Source: Planomonospora sp. ID82291 (GTDB lineage: Bacteria; Actinomycetota; Actinomycetes; Streptosporangiales; Streptosporangiaceae). From it: DNA of 64,000 nucleotides. Positions 9,069 through 18,101 of the stretch are shown one piece after another. Below the pieces are notes generated by a model. It had not been told where the DNA came from, ran no database searches, and worked only from the letters and a program-made list of their open reading frames with translations. Position 1 is the stretch's first letter; every line of letters begins with the position of its first letter. The stretch is taken from the NCBI RefSeq assembly GCF_015711645.1, contig NZ_JABTEX010000005.1:186001-250000 (forward strand), in the 5' to 3' direction. The translations under genes were made by a program, and so were the position numbers.

Positions 9069-10370
9069 ATGCGCGAGTTCCGTAACTGGGCGGGCAACCA
9101 GTCCGTCGTGCCCGCCGAGGTCCGCACCCCCTCCTCCGTGCAGGACGTGGTGCGCGCCGTACGGGACGCCGCCGCGTCGGGGCGGCGGGTGCGCATGACG
9201 GGGACCGGGCACTCGTTCACCGGCGTCGCGCTGACCGACGGCCTGCTGCTCCGGCCCGACGGGCTGACCGGGATCCTGCGGGTGGGCGACGGCCGGGTGA
9301 CGGCCGCGGCGGGCACCCCGCTGCGGGTCCTCAACGAAGAGCTCCACCGCAGGGGCCTGGCGCTGGCGAACATGGGCGACATCACCGCCCAGACGCTGGC
9401 CGGGGCGATCCAGACCGGCACCCACGGCACCGGCCGCGACGTCGGCGGCCTGGCCGACCAGGTGCTCGAACTGGAGATGGTGCTCGCCGGCGGCGAGGTC
9501 GCCACGGTCCGCGCGGACGCCGCCGACCGGGCGGAGCGGGACCTGTTCGACGCCGCCCGGGTCGGACTGGGCGCGCTCGGCGTGCTGACCTCCGTGACCT
9601 TCCGGGTGGAGCCGTCGTTCCTGCTGCGCAGCACCCGGCAGCCGATGGCGCTGAGCGGGATCCTCGACTCCCTCGACGCCCTCACCTCCGGCAACGAGCA
9701 CCTGGACTTCTTCTGGCTGCCGCACACCGACACCTGCCTCACCAAGCGCAACAACCGCAGCCCCGGGCCGGCGGACCCGCCGGGCGCGTTCAAACGCTGG
9801 CTGGACGACACGTTCCTGGAGAACACCCTGTTCGGCGCGCTCTGCGGGATCGGCGCCCGCCTCCCCGGCGCGATCCCCCGGATCAACGCGCTCTCGGCGG
9901 CGGCGCTGTCGGCCTCCACCTGCACCGACACCTCCTACAAGGTCTTCACCAGCGTGCGAAAGGTGCGGTTCCTGGAGATGGAGTACGCCATCGCGCGCGA
10001 GCACCTCGGCCAGGCCCTGCGCGAGACCCGCGACCTGATCGAGCTGCGCGGCTGGAGGATCGGCTTCCCCGTCGAGGTGCGGGTCACCCCCGCCTCCGGC
10101 GCGTGGCTGTCCACCGCCTACGGCAGGGAGACCGCCTACCTCGCCTGCCACCTCTACCGGCCCACGCCGAACCCCGCGTACTTCGAGGGCGTCGAGGAGA
10201 TCATGACGCGGCTCGGCGGACGCCCCCACTGGGGGAAGCTGCACACCCGCGACGCCGCCTACCTGGGCACCGTCTACCCCCGGTTCGCCGACTTCCTGGC
10301 GCTCCGGGACCGCCTGGACCCGGAGCGGCTGTTCGCCAACGACCACCTGGACGGGGTCCTGGGCCCCTGA
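9069..10370 (+). CDS. FAD-linked aldonolactone oxidase (D-arabinono/L-gulono-1,4-lactone oxidase family)
   Basis: This flavoprotein of 433 residues oxidises aldono-1,4-lactones or a related polyol, passing electrons to oxygen or an acceptor. The N-terminal PCMH-type FAD domain shows GRRVRMTGTGHSFTG, LANMGDITAQTLAGAIQTGTHGTG and GLGALGVLTSVTFRVEP. The C-terminal substrate domain ends with GGRPHWGKLH, the HWGK motif of the ALO/GULO/alditol oxidase family. It lies 15 bp after the MFS gene and its ribosome site is weak, so translational coupling is likely. There is no signal peptide. Alditol oxidase is a close alternative, and the exact substrate cannot be assigned. Confidence 0.9.
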   Translation: MREFRNWAGNQSVVPAEVRTPSSVQDVVRAVRDAAASGRRVRMTGTGHSFTGVALTDGLLLRPDGLTGILRVGDGRVTAAAGTPLRVLNEELHRRGLALANMGDITAQTLAGAIQTGTHGTGRDVGGLADQVLELEMVLAGGEVATVRADAADRAERDLFDAARVGLGALGVLTSVTFRVEPSFLLRSTRQPMALSGILDSLDALTSGNEHLDFFWLPHTDTCLTKRNNRSPGPADPPGAFKRWLDDTFLENTLFGALCGIGARLPGAIPRINALSAAALSASTCTDTSYKVFTSVRKVRFLEMEYAIAREHLGQALRETRDLIELRGWRIGFPVEVRVTPASGAWLSTAYGRETAYLACHLYRPTPNPAYFEGVEEIMTRLGGRPHWGKLHTRDAAYLGTVYPRFADFLALRDRLDPERLFANDHLDGVLGP

Positions 10371-10813
10371 GCGGCACCCGGCCGGCCCGCGCCGCAAGGG
10401 GGCGGCCAAGGGTCCGCCAAGGAACGGCGCGCCCGCGTGTCCACGCGACTCCCGCCTCCTCCCGCGGGGGCACACTGCGCAGTGTCCCGCGCCGCTCTAC
10501 CCCGAGGAGCCCTGGAGATGACCTTCCTCCGCCGTCCCGGCCGGTCCCAGCAGCCCGCCGCCCCGGTCCCTCCGGCCGCTCCGGCCCCGTCGGCGGCCGG
10601 TCCCGGCCAGGAGACGCCGCAGGAGGAGGGGACGGAGAACGCGGCGGGCCGGGCCGTTCCGCCCGCCGGGCCGCCGGTCCCCCCGCCCGCCGGGCCGCCG
10701 GCTCCGTCCTCCTCGCCCCCGGCGCTTCCCGGCTCTTGCGCGAAGTCCGCGACGAGGCCGGAGGTTATTCGGAAGAATCCGTCCGGGACCCGAATCCACT
10801 GCTCCACGCGAAT

Positions 10814-10856
10814 GTCCGACAATCGGACGAATAGAGCAAATGTGACTGGCGTCACA
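10814..10856. promoter_or_regulatory. Crp/GlxR-type operator and adjacent dyad upstream of sepH
   Basis: TGTGACTGGCGTCACA (10841-10856) is an exact TGTGA-N6-TCACA Crp-family site. Another dyad, GTCCGA-CAA-TCGGAC, lies just before it (10814-10828). They sit 125-165 bp upstream of the sepH start in a 609-bp stretch (10371-10979) where I see no convincing gene. The proline/alanine-rich frame that continues into sepH from 10518 looks like composition, not protein. Confidence 0.6.
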
Positions 10857-10979
10857 TCGATGCGAGCCCTCTCCGGCAAGGCTATGTTCGGACATGCCGG
10901 GTACGGTGCTGGCAGGCAACCGGCACACGCGAGACACTCAAGGGTCCGGGGGAAGATTGAGCACGACGAAGGGACTCGC

Positions 10980-12722
10980 ATGCAGGAGCTCCGACTCGTC
11001 GCGGTGAGTGAGGACGGGACCTATCTCGTGCTGGCGACGGCCGGCCGGGGCACCCGGTTCACGCTGCCCGTCGACGACCGGCTCCGTGCTGCCGTCCGCG
11101 GCAACTTCTCCCGTCTCGGCCAGTACGAGATCGAAGTGGAGAGCCCGTTGCGCCCCAAGGAGATCCAGGCCCGGATCCGCGCCGGTGAGACCGCCGAGGA
11201 GATCGCCGCCACGGCGGGCATCCCCGTCGAGCGGGTGCGGTGGTTCGAAGGGCCCGTGCTCCAGGAGCGCGAGTACATGGCCCAGCAGGCACAGCGCTGC
11301 ACCGTGCGGCTGCCGGACGCCACCGCGCCCGGTCCCACGCTGGGCGAGCTGGTCACCGAGCGGCTGACCCGGCGGGGCGTGCCCGCCGACGAGATCGACT
11401 GGGACTCCGCCAAGCGGGAGGACAACCTCTGGCGGATCAAGCTCGGGTTCGTGTGGAACGGCCACACGCGCCACGCCGAGTGGCTCTTCGACCCGCGCCG
11501 ACGCCACATCACCCCGCACGACGACGAGGCCATGCGCCTGTCCGCCGGCGAGTACGTCGAGCCGGCCGAGGACACCACGGTCACGCCGTTCGTACCGCGC
11601 GTCGTCACCAAGCTCACCCCGGTGCCCCCACTGGTGCCCGAGTCGCTGAGCCAGCCGCCCGTGTCGTTCCCCTCCGTACTGCGCCAGGAGCCGCTGGCCG
11701 CCTCCCCGCTCGCCCGCACTCCCGCCGAACCGGAGCCGGAGCCCGCCCGGGACGTGCCCGGGCTCCCGCCGGTGGCGGCGGGGCTCCCGGTCGAGCCAGC
11801 TGCCGAGCCCGCCATCGAGCCCGCCGCCACGCCCACCCCGGCCGGACCGCCCGCGGCCTACCGGCGCCCGCCGATGCCCCCGCTCCCGGAGGGCTTCGAG
11901 GCCCCGCCCGTGCTCTCGGTTCCGCCGCTGCGCGCCCCGGATCCGGCCGCTCCCGAACCGGTCGGGCCGCCCGTCCTCCCCGCCGCGCTCCGGGAGACCT
12001 CCGCTGCGGCCTCCGAGTCCTCCCCCGCCCTGCGGGCGCCCGAGGAGCCGGTCGTGACGACCGCGGAGACCACCGGGTCCGCCGGACTCCCCGCGGATCC
12101 GGCCGCCGACGCCGACGGCCCCGGCGAGCGCCCCGTCTCCGCCCCGTCCGCGGCGGCCTCACCCGAACCCGCCTCGTCCGAACCCGCCTCACCCGAACCC
12201 GCCCCGGCCGAACCCGCCTCACCCGGGCCGGTCGCGTCCGGGCCGCCGGAGCGCAGCGCCGACGCCGGATCCGCCCCGGCCGAGCAGGACCCCGACGGCG
12301 GGCCCGCGAAGAAGGCGCCGTCCCCGGCCGCCCCTGACGTGGCCGCCGCGCCGGCCGACGCGTCTCCGATCACCGCCGCTCAGGCCGCTGAGCAGACCGC
12401 TGAGCAGACCGCGGAGGAGACCGCGGCGGTGGAGCCTCCCCTCGCGGTGCCGGCCGCCCGGGTCAGCGCGGACCGGTCACCCGGGAGGGTCCCGGCCGCC
12501 CCGGTCACGGAGGCCGTCCGGGAGGAGGCGACCACGGCGCAGTCGGCCGAGACCGCGAAACCCGCGGCGGACAAGGCCGCGGACAAGCCTCCGGTCGACA
12601 AGCCCGCCGAGCCGCCGAAGCCGGTGCCGGCGCCGGCCCGCCCGGCCAAGCGCGGCCGGGGACGGCGCGCGTCCGTGCCCACCTGGGACGAGATCATGTT
12701 CGGCGCCCGGCGCCCCGACTGA
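10980..12722 (+). CDS. sepH: Septation protein SepH (DUF3071)
   Basis: SepH binds FtsZ and stimulates Z-ring assembly in sporulating actinobacteria. The conserved N-terminal domain (about residues 1-200) begins MQELRLVAVSEDGTYLVL and holds a helix-turn-helix-like segment around ARIRAGETAEEIAATAGIP and VRWFEGPVLQEREYMAQQA, then a basic WRIKLGFVWNGHTRHAEW region. A long disordered Pro/Ala/Glu-rich linker (about 200-550) follows, and the C-terminus is basic and conserved (GRGRRASVPTWDEIMFG). The ATG at 10980 was chosen because family homology begins there. Its location a few genes from hemH and suhB matches Streptomyces. The protein is 580 residues, longer than many homologues because of the linker. 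Confidence 0.95.
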   Translation: MQELRLVAVSEDGTYLVLATAGRGTRFTLPVDDRLRAAVRGNFSRLGQYEIEVESPLRPKEIQARIRAGETAEEIAATAGIPVERVRWFEGPVLQEREYMAQQAQRCTVRLPDATAPGPTLGELVTERLTRRGVPADEIDWDSAKREDNLWRIKLGFVWNGHTRHAEWLFDPRRRHITPHDDEAMRLSAGEYVEPAEDTTVTPFVPRVVTKLTPVPPLVPESLSQPPVSFPSVLRQEPLAASPLARTPAEPEPEPARDVPGLPPVAAGLPVEPAAEPAIEPAATPTPAGPPAAYRRPPMPPLPEGFEAPPVLSVPPLRAPDPAAPEPVGPPVLPAALRETSAAASESSPALRAPEEPVVTTAETTGSAGLPADPAADADGPGERPVSAPSAAASPEPASSEPASPEPAPAEPASPGPVASGPPERSADAGSAPAEQDPDGGPAKKAPSPAAPDVAAAPADASPITAAQAAEQTAEQTAEETAAVEPPLAVPAARVSADRSPGRVPAAPVTEAVREEATTAQSAETAKPAADKAADKPPVDKPAEPPKPVPAPARPAKRGRGRRASVPTWDEIMFGARRPD

Positions 12723-12881
12723 CCGGAGAACCGCCCGGCACGCCGGGACCGCCGAGGCACCGGGACCGTCCCGGAGAGCCCGGGAGAACGCCGGACACCA
12801 GAGGCCGCGGAACCCCGGTGCGGGGGCGACCGGCCGGAAGCCGCGGGCAGCCCGCCCCCGCGCGCCGAGGACGCCCCGGCC

Positions 12882-13122
12882 GGAGACGTCAGTCGGAGAC
12901 GGTGAGCCGGCCGGAGACGTCAGTCGGAGACGGTGAGCCGGCCGGAGACGTCAGTCGGAGACGGTGAGCCGGCCGGAGACGTCAGTCGGAGACGGTGAGC
13001 CGGCCGGAGACGTCAGTCGGAGACGGTGAGCCGGCCGGAGACGTCAGTCGGAGACGGTGAGCCGGCCGGAGACGTCAGTCGGAGACGGTGAGCCGGCCGG
13101 AGACGTCAGTCGGAGACGGTGA
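12882..13122. repeat. 31-bp minisatellite, seven exact units plus a partial eighth
   Basis: Units start at 12882 and then every 31 bp up to 13099. The first seven look identical and the eighth matches for 24 bp, where it enters the PH-domain gene and contains its last codons (TVSD and stop). Every unit therefore carries a copy of the gene's 3' end and stop codon in a shifting frame. The array fills the gap between convergent sepH and the PH-domain gene. Units abut directly, so this is not a CRISPR array. Confidence 0.95.
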
Positions 13123-14941
13123 ACGGGGCGAGCCAGGCGGGGGTCACCTCGGCGACGAAGGCGACGCCCTCCTCCTCTCCGACGTCCAGCGCCGCGTACC
13201 CCCCGCTCCCCGCCCCGACTCCGGCGACCACGGTCAGCAGCCCGGCTCTGCGCTGGAACCAGGTCTGGCTGAGCGTCCAGCCGACGACGGCGCGCCGTTC
13301 CACCACCGCCTGCGAACGGCGCAGCGATCCCGAACGCACCGACAGGCGGGAACCGTCGTAGGCGTGCCCGAGCGAACGGTAGCGGTCGAGACCGAGCGGG
13401 ACACCGAGCAGTGCGAGCACCAGCGCCGCCGCCACCGGCCACCACCAGAGGCCGGACCAGGTGACGGCCGCCGCCAGGGCGCACCCCGCGACCACCAGCC
13501 ACGGGAAGACGGCCCGGAACAGCCTGCGCCGGCGCGCCGCCGCGGGATGCGCCCGCAGACCGGTCGTGATCGGGCCGATCGCCTCTCCCACCACGTCGAG
13601 CGCCACCGCGCGGGGCACCACCGGCAGGAGCTGGCCCCGGGTCTGCGAGTCCCCCAGCCCGGTCACGATGGCCCATGCCCTGGCCATCCCCGTCCTGCGC
13701 TCGACCAGTCCCTCGACCAGTTCGAACCCGCGCACCCTGCGCCGTTCCAGCGACACGCTCCGGCGGGTGACCAGGCCCCGATCCGCGACGAGGTAGCCGT
13801 CCCGGGCGCGCAGGGTGAACCCCCAGTTGAACACGGCGTACATCGCCGCGCCGACGACCGGCGTGGCGAGCACCAGCAGCGCCGCGGCGGCGATCAGCAG
13901 GGGCCGGTGCGCCCACAACCACTCCACCGCACTCCACATGACCCGCCGATCGACGCCGAGCTCCCCTCCCCACTGGAACGCGGCGCCCACGGCGCCGGCC
14001 GCCAACGCGAAGGGGGTGAGCAGGTACGCCCCCGACAGGGGGCCGTAGGCGAGCCACCTGCGCGGCACCACGAAGAAGACCCGCTCCGGGGTCGTCTCGC
14101 CGACCTCGTGGCGGAGCGAGGAGGAGACGTCGGCGTCCGCCGCCGCGAGCCCCGCGGGCGGGCCTCCGGAAAGGCCTCCGCCCGCCTCCTCGCCGCCGTG
14201 CTCCATCGCACCGGGACCCGTCTCATCAGGACTCGCCCCGGCGGGGCCCGGAAGACCGGCGGTCCCGGGTACGGCCCCGGCACGCCGCGCCAGGCGGGCC
14301 CGGGCGTGCCAGAGCAGTACGGCCTTGAGCCGCTCCGCCTCGGCCCCGGTCACCCCGTCGAGTTCGCCCTCCTGCTTGTCGTCGCCGCCCGCGCCGGTGT
14401 CGATCCGCAGGACGGCGATGCCGAGCAGGCGGTGCAGCGGCGGGTGGCTGACGTCGACGCCGCGGATCCGCTCCAGCGGGATCGTCCGCACCGACCGGCT
14501 GACCAGCGCCCGGGTGAGCTCCAGCCGGTCGCCGACGATCTGGTAGGTGAAGGTCGCCCAGCGGACGGCGGAGTAGACGACCGAGCCGACGACGCCGAGC
14601 GCCGCCCAGGCGAACGAGCCGGGTGAGAACCCCCCGAGGAACAGGACGCCGACCAGGGGCAGGAAGAGCGAGGGCAGCATCCGGATCGGATCGGTCAGCA
14701 GCACCTTCGGGCTCAGCCGCAGCGCCGGGGTGACCGGCGGCCCTCCGGGGCCGGGCAGGCCGGGACCGCCCGATCCGTGACCGGGGCCTCCGACCTCCGG
14801 GAATCCGGCACCCGCAGGAACGGGATCCGACGGTCCGGGGTCCGGACGCCCGGGGTCCGGACGCCCGGGGTCCGGACGCCCGGGGTCCGACGGTCCGGGG
14901 TCCGGACGCCCGGGGTCCGGCGGGGAGGAGGGTCCGGTCAC
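13106..14941 (-). CDS. YdbT-like membrane protein with repeated bacterial PH domains
   Basis: This 611-residue membrane protein resembles Bacillus YdbT. A disordered leader with PDPGR repeats (a 15-bp DNA repeat near 14820-14930) is followed by paired hydrophobic segments and three bPH2 (DUF304-like) domains. Each has the pattern of a strand-rich region, RSV-type basic turn and ERRRVRGFELVEGL-like helix (for example LERIRGVDVSHPPLHRLLGIAVLRIDTGAGG near residue 165). The GTG start overlaps the TGA of the upstream partner gene by 4 bp, so translation is coupled. YdbS/YdbT pairs have been reported to affect sensitivity to antimicrobial peptides. That role is family knowledge, not shown here. Confidence 0.87.
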   Translation of the reverse strand: MTGPSSPPDPGRPDPGPSDPGRPDPGRPDPGRPDPGPSDPVPAGAGFPEVGGPGHGSGGPGLPGPGGPPVTPALRLSPKVLLTDPIRMLPSLFLPLVGVLFLGGFSPGSFAWAALGVVGSVVYSAVRWATFTYQIVGDRLELTRALVSRSVRTIPLERIRGVDVSHPPLHRLLGIAVLRIDTGAGGDDKQEGELDGVTGAEAERLKAVLLWHARARLARRAGAVPGTAGLPGPAGASPDETGPGAMEHGGEEAGGGLSGGPPAGLAAADADVSSSLRHEVGETTPERVFFVVPRRWLAYGPLSGAYLLTPFALAAGAVGAAFQWGGELGVDRRVMWSAVEWLWAHRPLLIAAAALLVLATPVVGAAMYAVFNWGFTLRARDGYLVADRGLVTRRSVSLERRRVRGFELVEGLVERRTGMARAWAIVTGLGDSQTRGQLLPVVPRAVALDVVGEAIGPITTGLRAHPAAARRRRLFRAVFPWLVVAGCALAAAVTWSGLWWWPVAAALVLALLGVPLGLDRYRSLGHAYDGSRLSVRSGSLRRSQAVVERRAVVGWTLSQTWFQRRAGLLTVVAGVGAGSGGYAALDVGEEEGVAFVAEVTPAWLAPFTVSD

Positions 14942-15546
14942 GTCGCGTCGTCCCTCAGTTCCTCGGCTCTGCGGGCGAGTTCCTCCGCGAGCCCCGCGGC
15001 CACCCCGTAGTCGAGGCCCTTGATCGTGGACGACCCCGCGTGGGAGGCCGTACGGATCTCGACCGTGGCCAGGCCGAGCAGGCGCTCGAACCAGCCCTGG
15101 GCCTTGTCCACCGTCTGGATCCGGCTGACCGGGACGAACACCCAGTCCCTGCTGAGCCATCCGGACCGAGCGTAGACCACGTCCCCGGTGAGCTCCCAGC
15201 GGTGCACCGCGTAGCGCCAGAGGGACTCGGTGACGGTCAGCACCCCGAGGGCGACCCCCACCGCCCACGGCAGGAGCCCGATCTCGTCCGCGATCCAGCC
15301 GGGCAGCCAGGACCAGCGGGCGTCCCCGATCCAGGCGGCCAGGAGGACCGAGCCGACGACCAGGAGCACCGTCCAGACCGCCCCCTCCATCAGCCACAGC
15401 GCGATCGCCTTGCGGGAGACGCGGTGGACGGGGTCCCGCAGGGAGACGCGGCCGGAGCCCCGCGCCGGCCGGCTGCGGCCGGCCGTCTGGCCCGACGACT
15501 CCGTCATGTCCGTGACATCCCCGTTCGTATCGGTTCGGTCGCTCAC
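14938..15546 (-). CDS. YdbS-like PH-domain membrane protein
   Basis: This 202-residue protein has two membrane segments (about residues 55-75 and 88-105) and one bPH2 domain containing VVYARSGWLSRDWVFVPVSRIQTVD and GLATVEIRTAS. It is the first gene of a two-gene operon, and its TGA overlaps the GTG of the YdbT-like gene. Several acceptor-free polar residues precede the first helix. Function is inferred from the family: membrane-embedded PH-domain pairs probably act as one complex. Confidence 0.87.
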   Translation of the reverse strand: MSDRTDTNGDVTDMTESSGQTAGRSRPARGSGRVSLRDPVHRVSRKAIALWLMEGAVWTVLLVVGSVLLAAWIGDARWSWLPGWIADEIGLLPWAVGVALGVLTVTESLWRYAVHRWELTGDVVYARSGWLSRDWVFVPVSRIQTVDKAQGWFERLLGLATVEIRTASHAGSSTIKGLDYGVAAGLAEELARRAEELRDDAT

Positions 15547-15760
15547 AACGCCAGCCTAGACCGTCGCGTTCCGGCAGCCGGAGCGCGCCGTACCGGTGCT
15601 CTCGCCGTGATCCTCCGGCGGCCCTCCGGCGGTCCCCTCAGCGATCCGTCAGCGATCCGTCAGACCTCCTCCGCCCGTTCCCGCCGCCGTCGGCGCGAGG
15701 TCAGGAAAGTGTCAGTGGCGTCCGTCACTCTGGGAGGGCACACGACGAAGGGAACCGATC

Positions 15761-16744
15761 ATGCAGCATGCCATCCGGGCGGAGGGCCTGGTGAAACGCT
15801 ACGGGGAGACCCGCGCGCTCGACGGGATCGATCTCGTCGTCCCCCAGGGGCGCCTGCTGGGCGTCCTGGGACCGAACGGGGCGGGCAAGACCACCGCGGT
15901 GCGGATCCTCGCGACGCTCCTCCGCCCCGACGAGGGCAGGGCCACGGTCGGCGGGTTCGACGTGGTGCGCCAGGCCCACCAGGTGCGCTCGCTCGTCGGC
16001 CTCACGGGACAGTACGCCGCGGTGGACGAGATGCTCACCGGCGTGGAGAACCTGGTCATGATCGGCCGCCTCCTCGGCATGTCGAGGGCCGACTCCCGGC
16101 GGCGGGCCGCCGAGCTGCTGGAGCGGTTCGCCCTCTCCGACGCGGGCGGCCGGGCCGCCAAGACCTACTCGGGCGGCATGCGCCGCCGCCTGGACCTGGC
16201 GGCGAGCCTGGTCGGGCGGCCCCAGGTGCTCTTCCTCGACGAACCCACCACCGGCCTCGACCCCCGCAGCCGGACGGAGCTGTGGAGCGTCGTGCGCGGT
16301 CTGATGGCCGACGGGGTGTCGGTGCTGCTCACCACGCAGTACCTGGAGGAGGCCGACCAGCTCGCCGACGACATCGTGGTCTTCGACCACGGCAGGGTGA
16401 TCGCCTCGGGCACCTCCGACGAGCTGAAGGCGACCACCGGCGCGCAGGTCCTCGAGGTCCGGCCCCTCGCACCCGCCGACCTCGACCTGGTCTCCCAGGT
16501 CGTCGCCGACGTCATCGGCGAGGCACCCGACCTGACCGGCGGCCGGGCCACCGTGTCCGTGCACGATCCGGCGGCCGTGCCCGCGGTCGTCCGGCGCCTC
16601 GACGACCTGGGCGTCGTCGCGACCGAGCTGGCGCTGCGCAAGTCCAGCCTGGACGAGGTGTTCCTGGCGCTCACCGGCCACCGGGCCGAAGAGGAGCCCG
16701 TCACCGGCGGGGAAGCCGCCGAGAAGGAAGAGGTCCCGGCATGA
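15761..16744 (+). CDS. ABC transporter ATP-binding protein, daunorubicin-resistance (DrrA) type
   Basis: This 327-residue ATPase powers a drug or lipid exporter. Walker A is GPNGAGKTT (about residues 38-46), the Q-loop follows in GLTGQYAAVDE, the signature is YSGGMRRRLDLA, Walker B is VLFLDEPTTGLDP, and the H-loop position is Gln in LLTTQYLEEADQ, as is usual in DrrA proteins. A DrrA-type C-terminal domain (DUF4162-like) follows from about 225. Its stop overlaps the start of the permease gene (ATGA). A degenerate SARP-type regulator gene lies downstream, which hints that the pair once belonged to a regulated cluster. Confidence 0.92.
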   Translation: MQHAIRAEGLVKRYGETRALDGIDLVVPQGRLLGVLGPNGAGKTTAVRILATLLRPDEGRATVGGFDVVRQAHQVRSLVGLTGQYAAVDEMLTGVENLVMIGRLLGMSRADSRRRAAELLERFALSDAGGRAAKTYSGGMRRRLDLAASLVGRPQVLFLDEPTTGLDPRSRTELWSVVRGLMADGVSVLLTTQYLEEADQLADDIVVFDHGRVIASGTSDELKATTGAQVLEVRPLAPADLDLVSQVVADVIGEAPDLTGGRATVSVHDPAAVPAVVRRLDDLGVVATELALRKSSLDEVFLALTGHRAEEEPVTGGEAAEKEEVPA

Positions 16745-17559
16745 CGGCGATGACGACGACCGCGGCGCCGGCGGGCCCGGCCCCGGCCGGGCACGTCGGC
16801 CCGCTGGCCGCGCTCCGGCAGACGATGACGCTGGCCTGGCGCAGCCTGGTCCAGATCAAGCACAATCCCTGGGAGCTGCTCGACCTGAGCATCCAGCCCA
16901 TCATGTTCCTGCTGCTGTTCACCTACGTCTTCGGCGGCGCGATCTCCGGCTCGACGGGCGACTACCTGCAGTTCGCCCTGCCGGGCCTCCTCGTGCAGAA
17001 CGCCCTGTTCTACACGCTGTCCACCGCGATCGGGCTGAACACCGACATCACCAAGGGCGTCTTCGACCGGCTCAGGAGCCTGCCGATCGCGCGGACCGCG
17101 CCGCTGTCCGGCCGGATCATCGCCGACACGGTCAAGCAGGTGTGGGCCTTCGCACTGCTCGTCGGCTTCGGCATGGTCCTGGGGTTCCGGGTGGAGACGA
17201 GCGTGTTCGGCCTGCTGGGGGCTCTGGCGCTGCTGGTGGTGGTCGCCCTGGCCATGTCGTGGATGTCGGTGCTGATCGGCCTCAAGGCATCCAGCCCGGA
17301 GAAGGTCCAGATGATCGCCTTCTCCACCATGATGCCGCTGACGTTCACCAGCAGCGCGCTGGTGCCGTCGCGGACCTTCCCCGAATGGCTGCGGGCCTGG
17401 TCCGACATCAACCCGGTCACGCACCTGGCCGACGCGATCCGCGGCCTGCTGATCGGCGGCGAGGTCGCCACGGCCTCGATGGTCTCCCTGCTCTGGGCCG
17501 CCGGGTTCGCCGTGGTCTTCGCGCCTCTGGCGATCCGGGCCTTCCGCGTCCGGGTGTGA
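16741..17559 (+). CDS. ABC-2 type permease, DrrB family
   Basis: This is the membrane partner of the preceding ATPase: 272 residues with about six hydrophobic helices. Family features include LVQIKHNPWELLDLSIQPIMFLLLF at the first helix, PGLLVQNALF, and the GVFDRLRSLPIARTAPLSGR segment typical of DrrB permeases. Translation is coupled to the ATPase through a 4-bp overlap. The transported compound cannot be predicted. Confidence 0.92.
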   Translation: MTAMTTTAAPAGPAPAGHVGPLAALRQTMTLAWRSLVQIKHNPWELLDLSIQPIMFLLLFTYVFGGAISGSTGDYLQFALPGLLVQNALFYTLSTAIGLNTDITKGVFDRLRSLPIARTAPLSGRIIADTVKQVWAFALLVGFGMVLGFRVETSVFGLLGALALLVVVALAMSWMSVLIGLKASSPEKVQMIAFSTMMPLTFTSSALVPSRTFPEWLRAWSDINPVTHLADAIRGLLIGGEVATASMVSLLWAAGFAVVFAPLAIRAFRVRV

Positions 17560-17580
17560 CCCCCGCACGACGGAACCGGG

Positions 17581-17644
17581 GGACCGGAAACCGGATCGGG
17601 GGACGAGGACGGGGACCGGAAACCGGATCGGGGGACGAGGACGG
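17581..17644. repeat. 32-bp direct tandem duplication
   Basis: Two identical 32-bp units (17581-17612 and 17613-17644), each containing GGAAACCGGATCGGGGGACG, lie between drrB and the SARP relic. Confidence 0.8.
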
Positions 17645-17674
17645 GGGCCGGGGCGGAGGGTCCGGTCCGCGCCC

Positions 17675-17982
17675 CTACCGGGAGACGGCCGGGGAACGCG
17701 GCGGGATCCGGCCCGCCGGGGAGACCGCCTCCTCGCGGGACAGCGCACGGCCGCACGCGTAGTGGGAGGAGAACCCCTCCTCGCCGAGCCCGCGGAAGCC
17801 GTCCAGGCAGGCCAGCATCTCCGCCTCACTGGCGTCCATCCGGACCGCCTCGGTCAGCTCGGCCCGCGCGGCGTCGAGGACCGGCGGGCACAGGAGGACC
17901 GGACCCGCAGGCGCCGCCCGGTGGTCTCCACCGCCTCGCCGCGGCGGTGAACCTCCAGGGGTCCGAGAATGGCGAAATTCAC
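17675..17982 (-). pseudogene. Relic of a SARP/AfsR-type transcriptional regulator
   Basis: The GTG at 17982 opens with VNFAILGPLEVHRRGEAV, the standard beginning of SARP/AfsR regulators. After about 24 residues the frame runs to a stop at 17854. In another frame, from about 17900 to a TAG at 17675, the sequence reads EAVRMDASEAEMLACLDG and then LGEEGFSSHYACGRALS. The latter resembles the common C-terminal tail LGEEAFAAAYARGRAL of large AfsR/LuxR-type regulators. The simplest reading is one large internal deletion that joined the first and last parts of the gene out of frame. It follows the drrAB pair on the opposite strand. Confidence 0.65.
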
Positions 17983-18101
17983 CTCGGCGCCCCCCTCACC
18001 CTGTCCATCCATTGATTCTGTCCGATTCCGGGGCGTTTCCGCGCCGTGGAACCTCGCGATCCGGTCGGCGCACCTTCCAGATCCGCGTAGCATCATCGGG
18101 C

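Noticed and set aside
7815-10475. Open frame of about 886 codons opposite the MFS and lactone oxidase genes
   Set aside because: Shadow of strongly supported plus-strand genes, with no recognisable protein.
10274-10979. Minus-strand frame and in-frame N-terminal extension before sepH
   Set aside because: Composition is Pro/Ala/Gly-rich without a domain. SepH homology starts at 10980, and the region contains regulatory dyads instead.
12882-13122. Possible CRISPR array
   Set aside because: The 31-bp units abut directly without spacers and include the 3' end of a gene. No cas gene is near.
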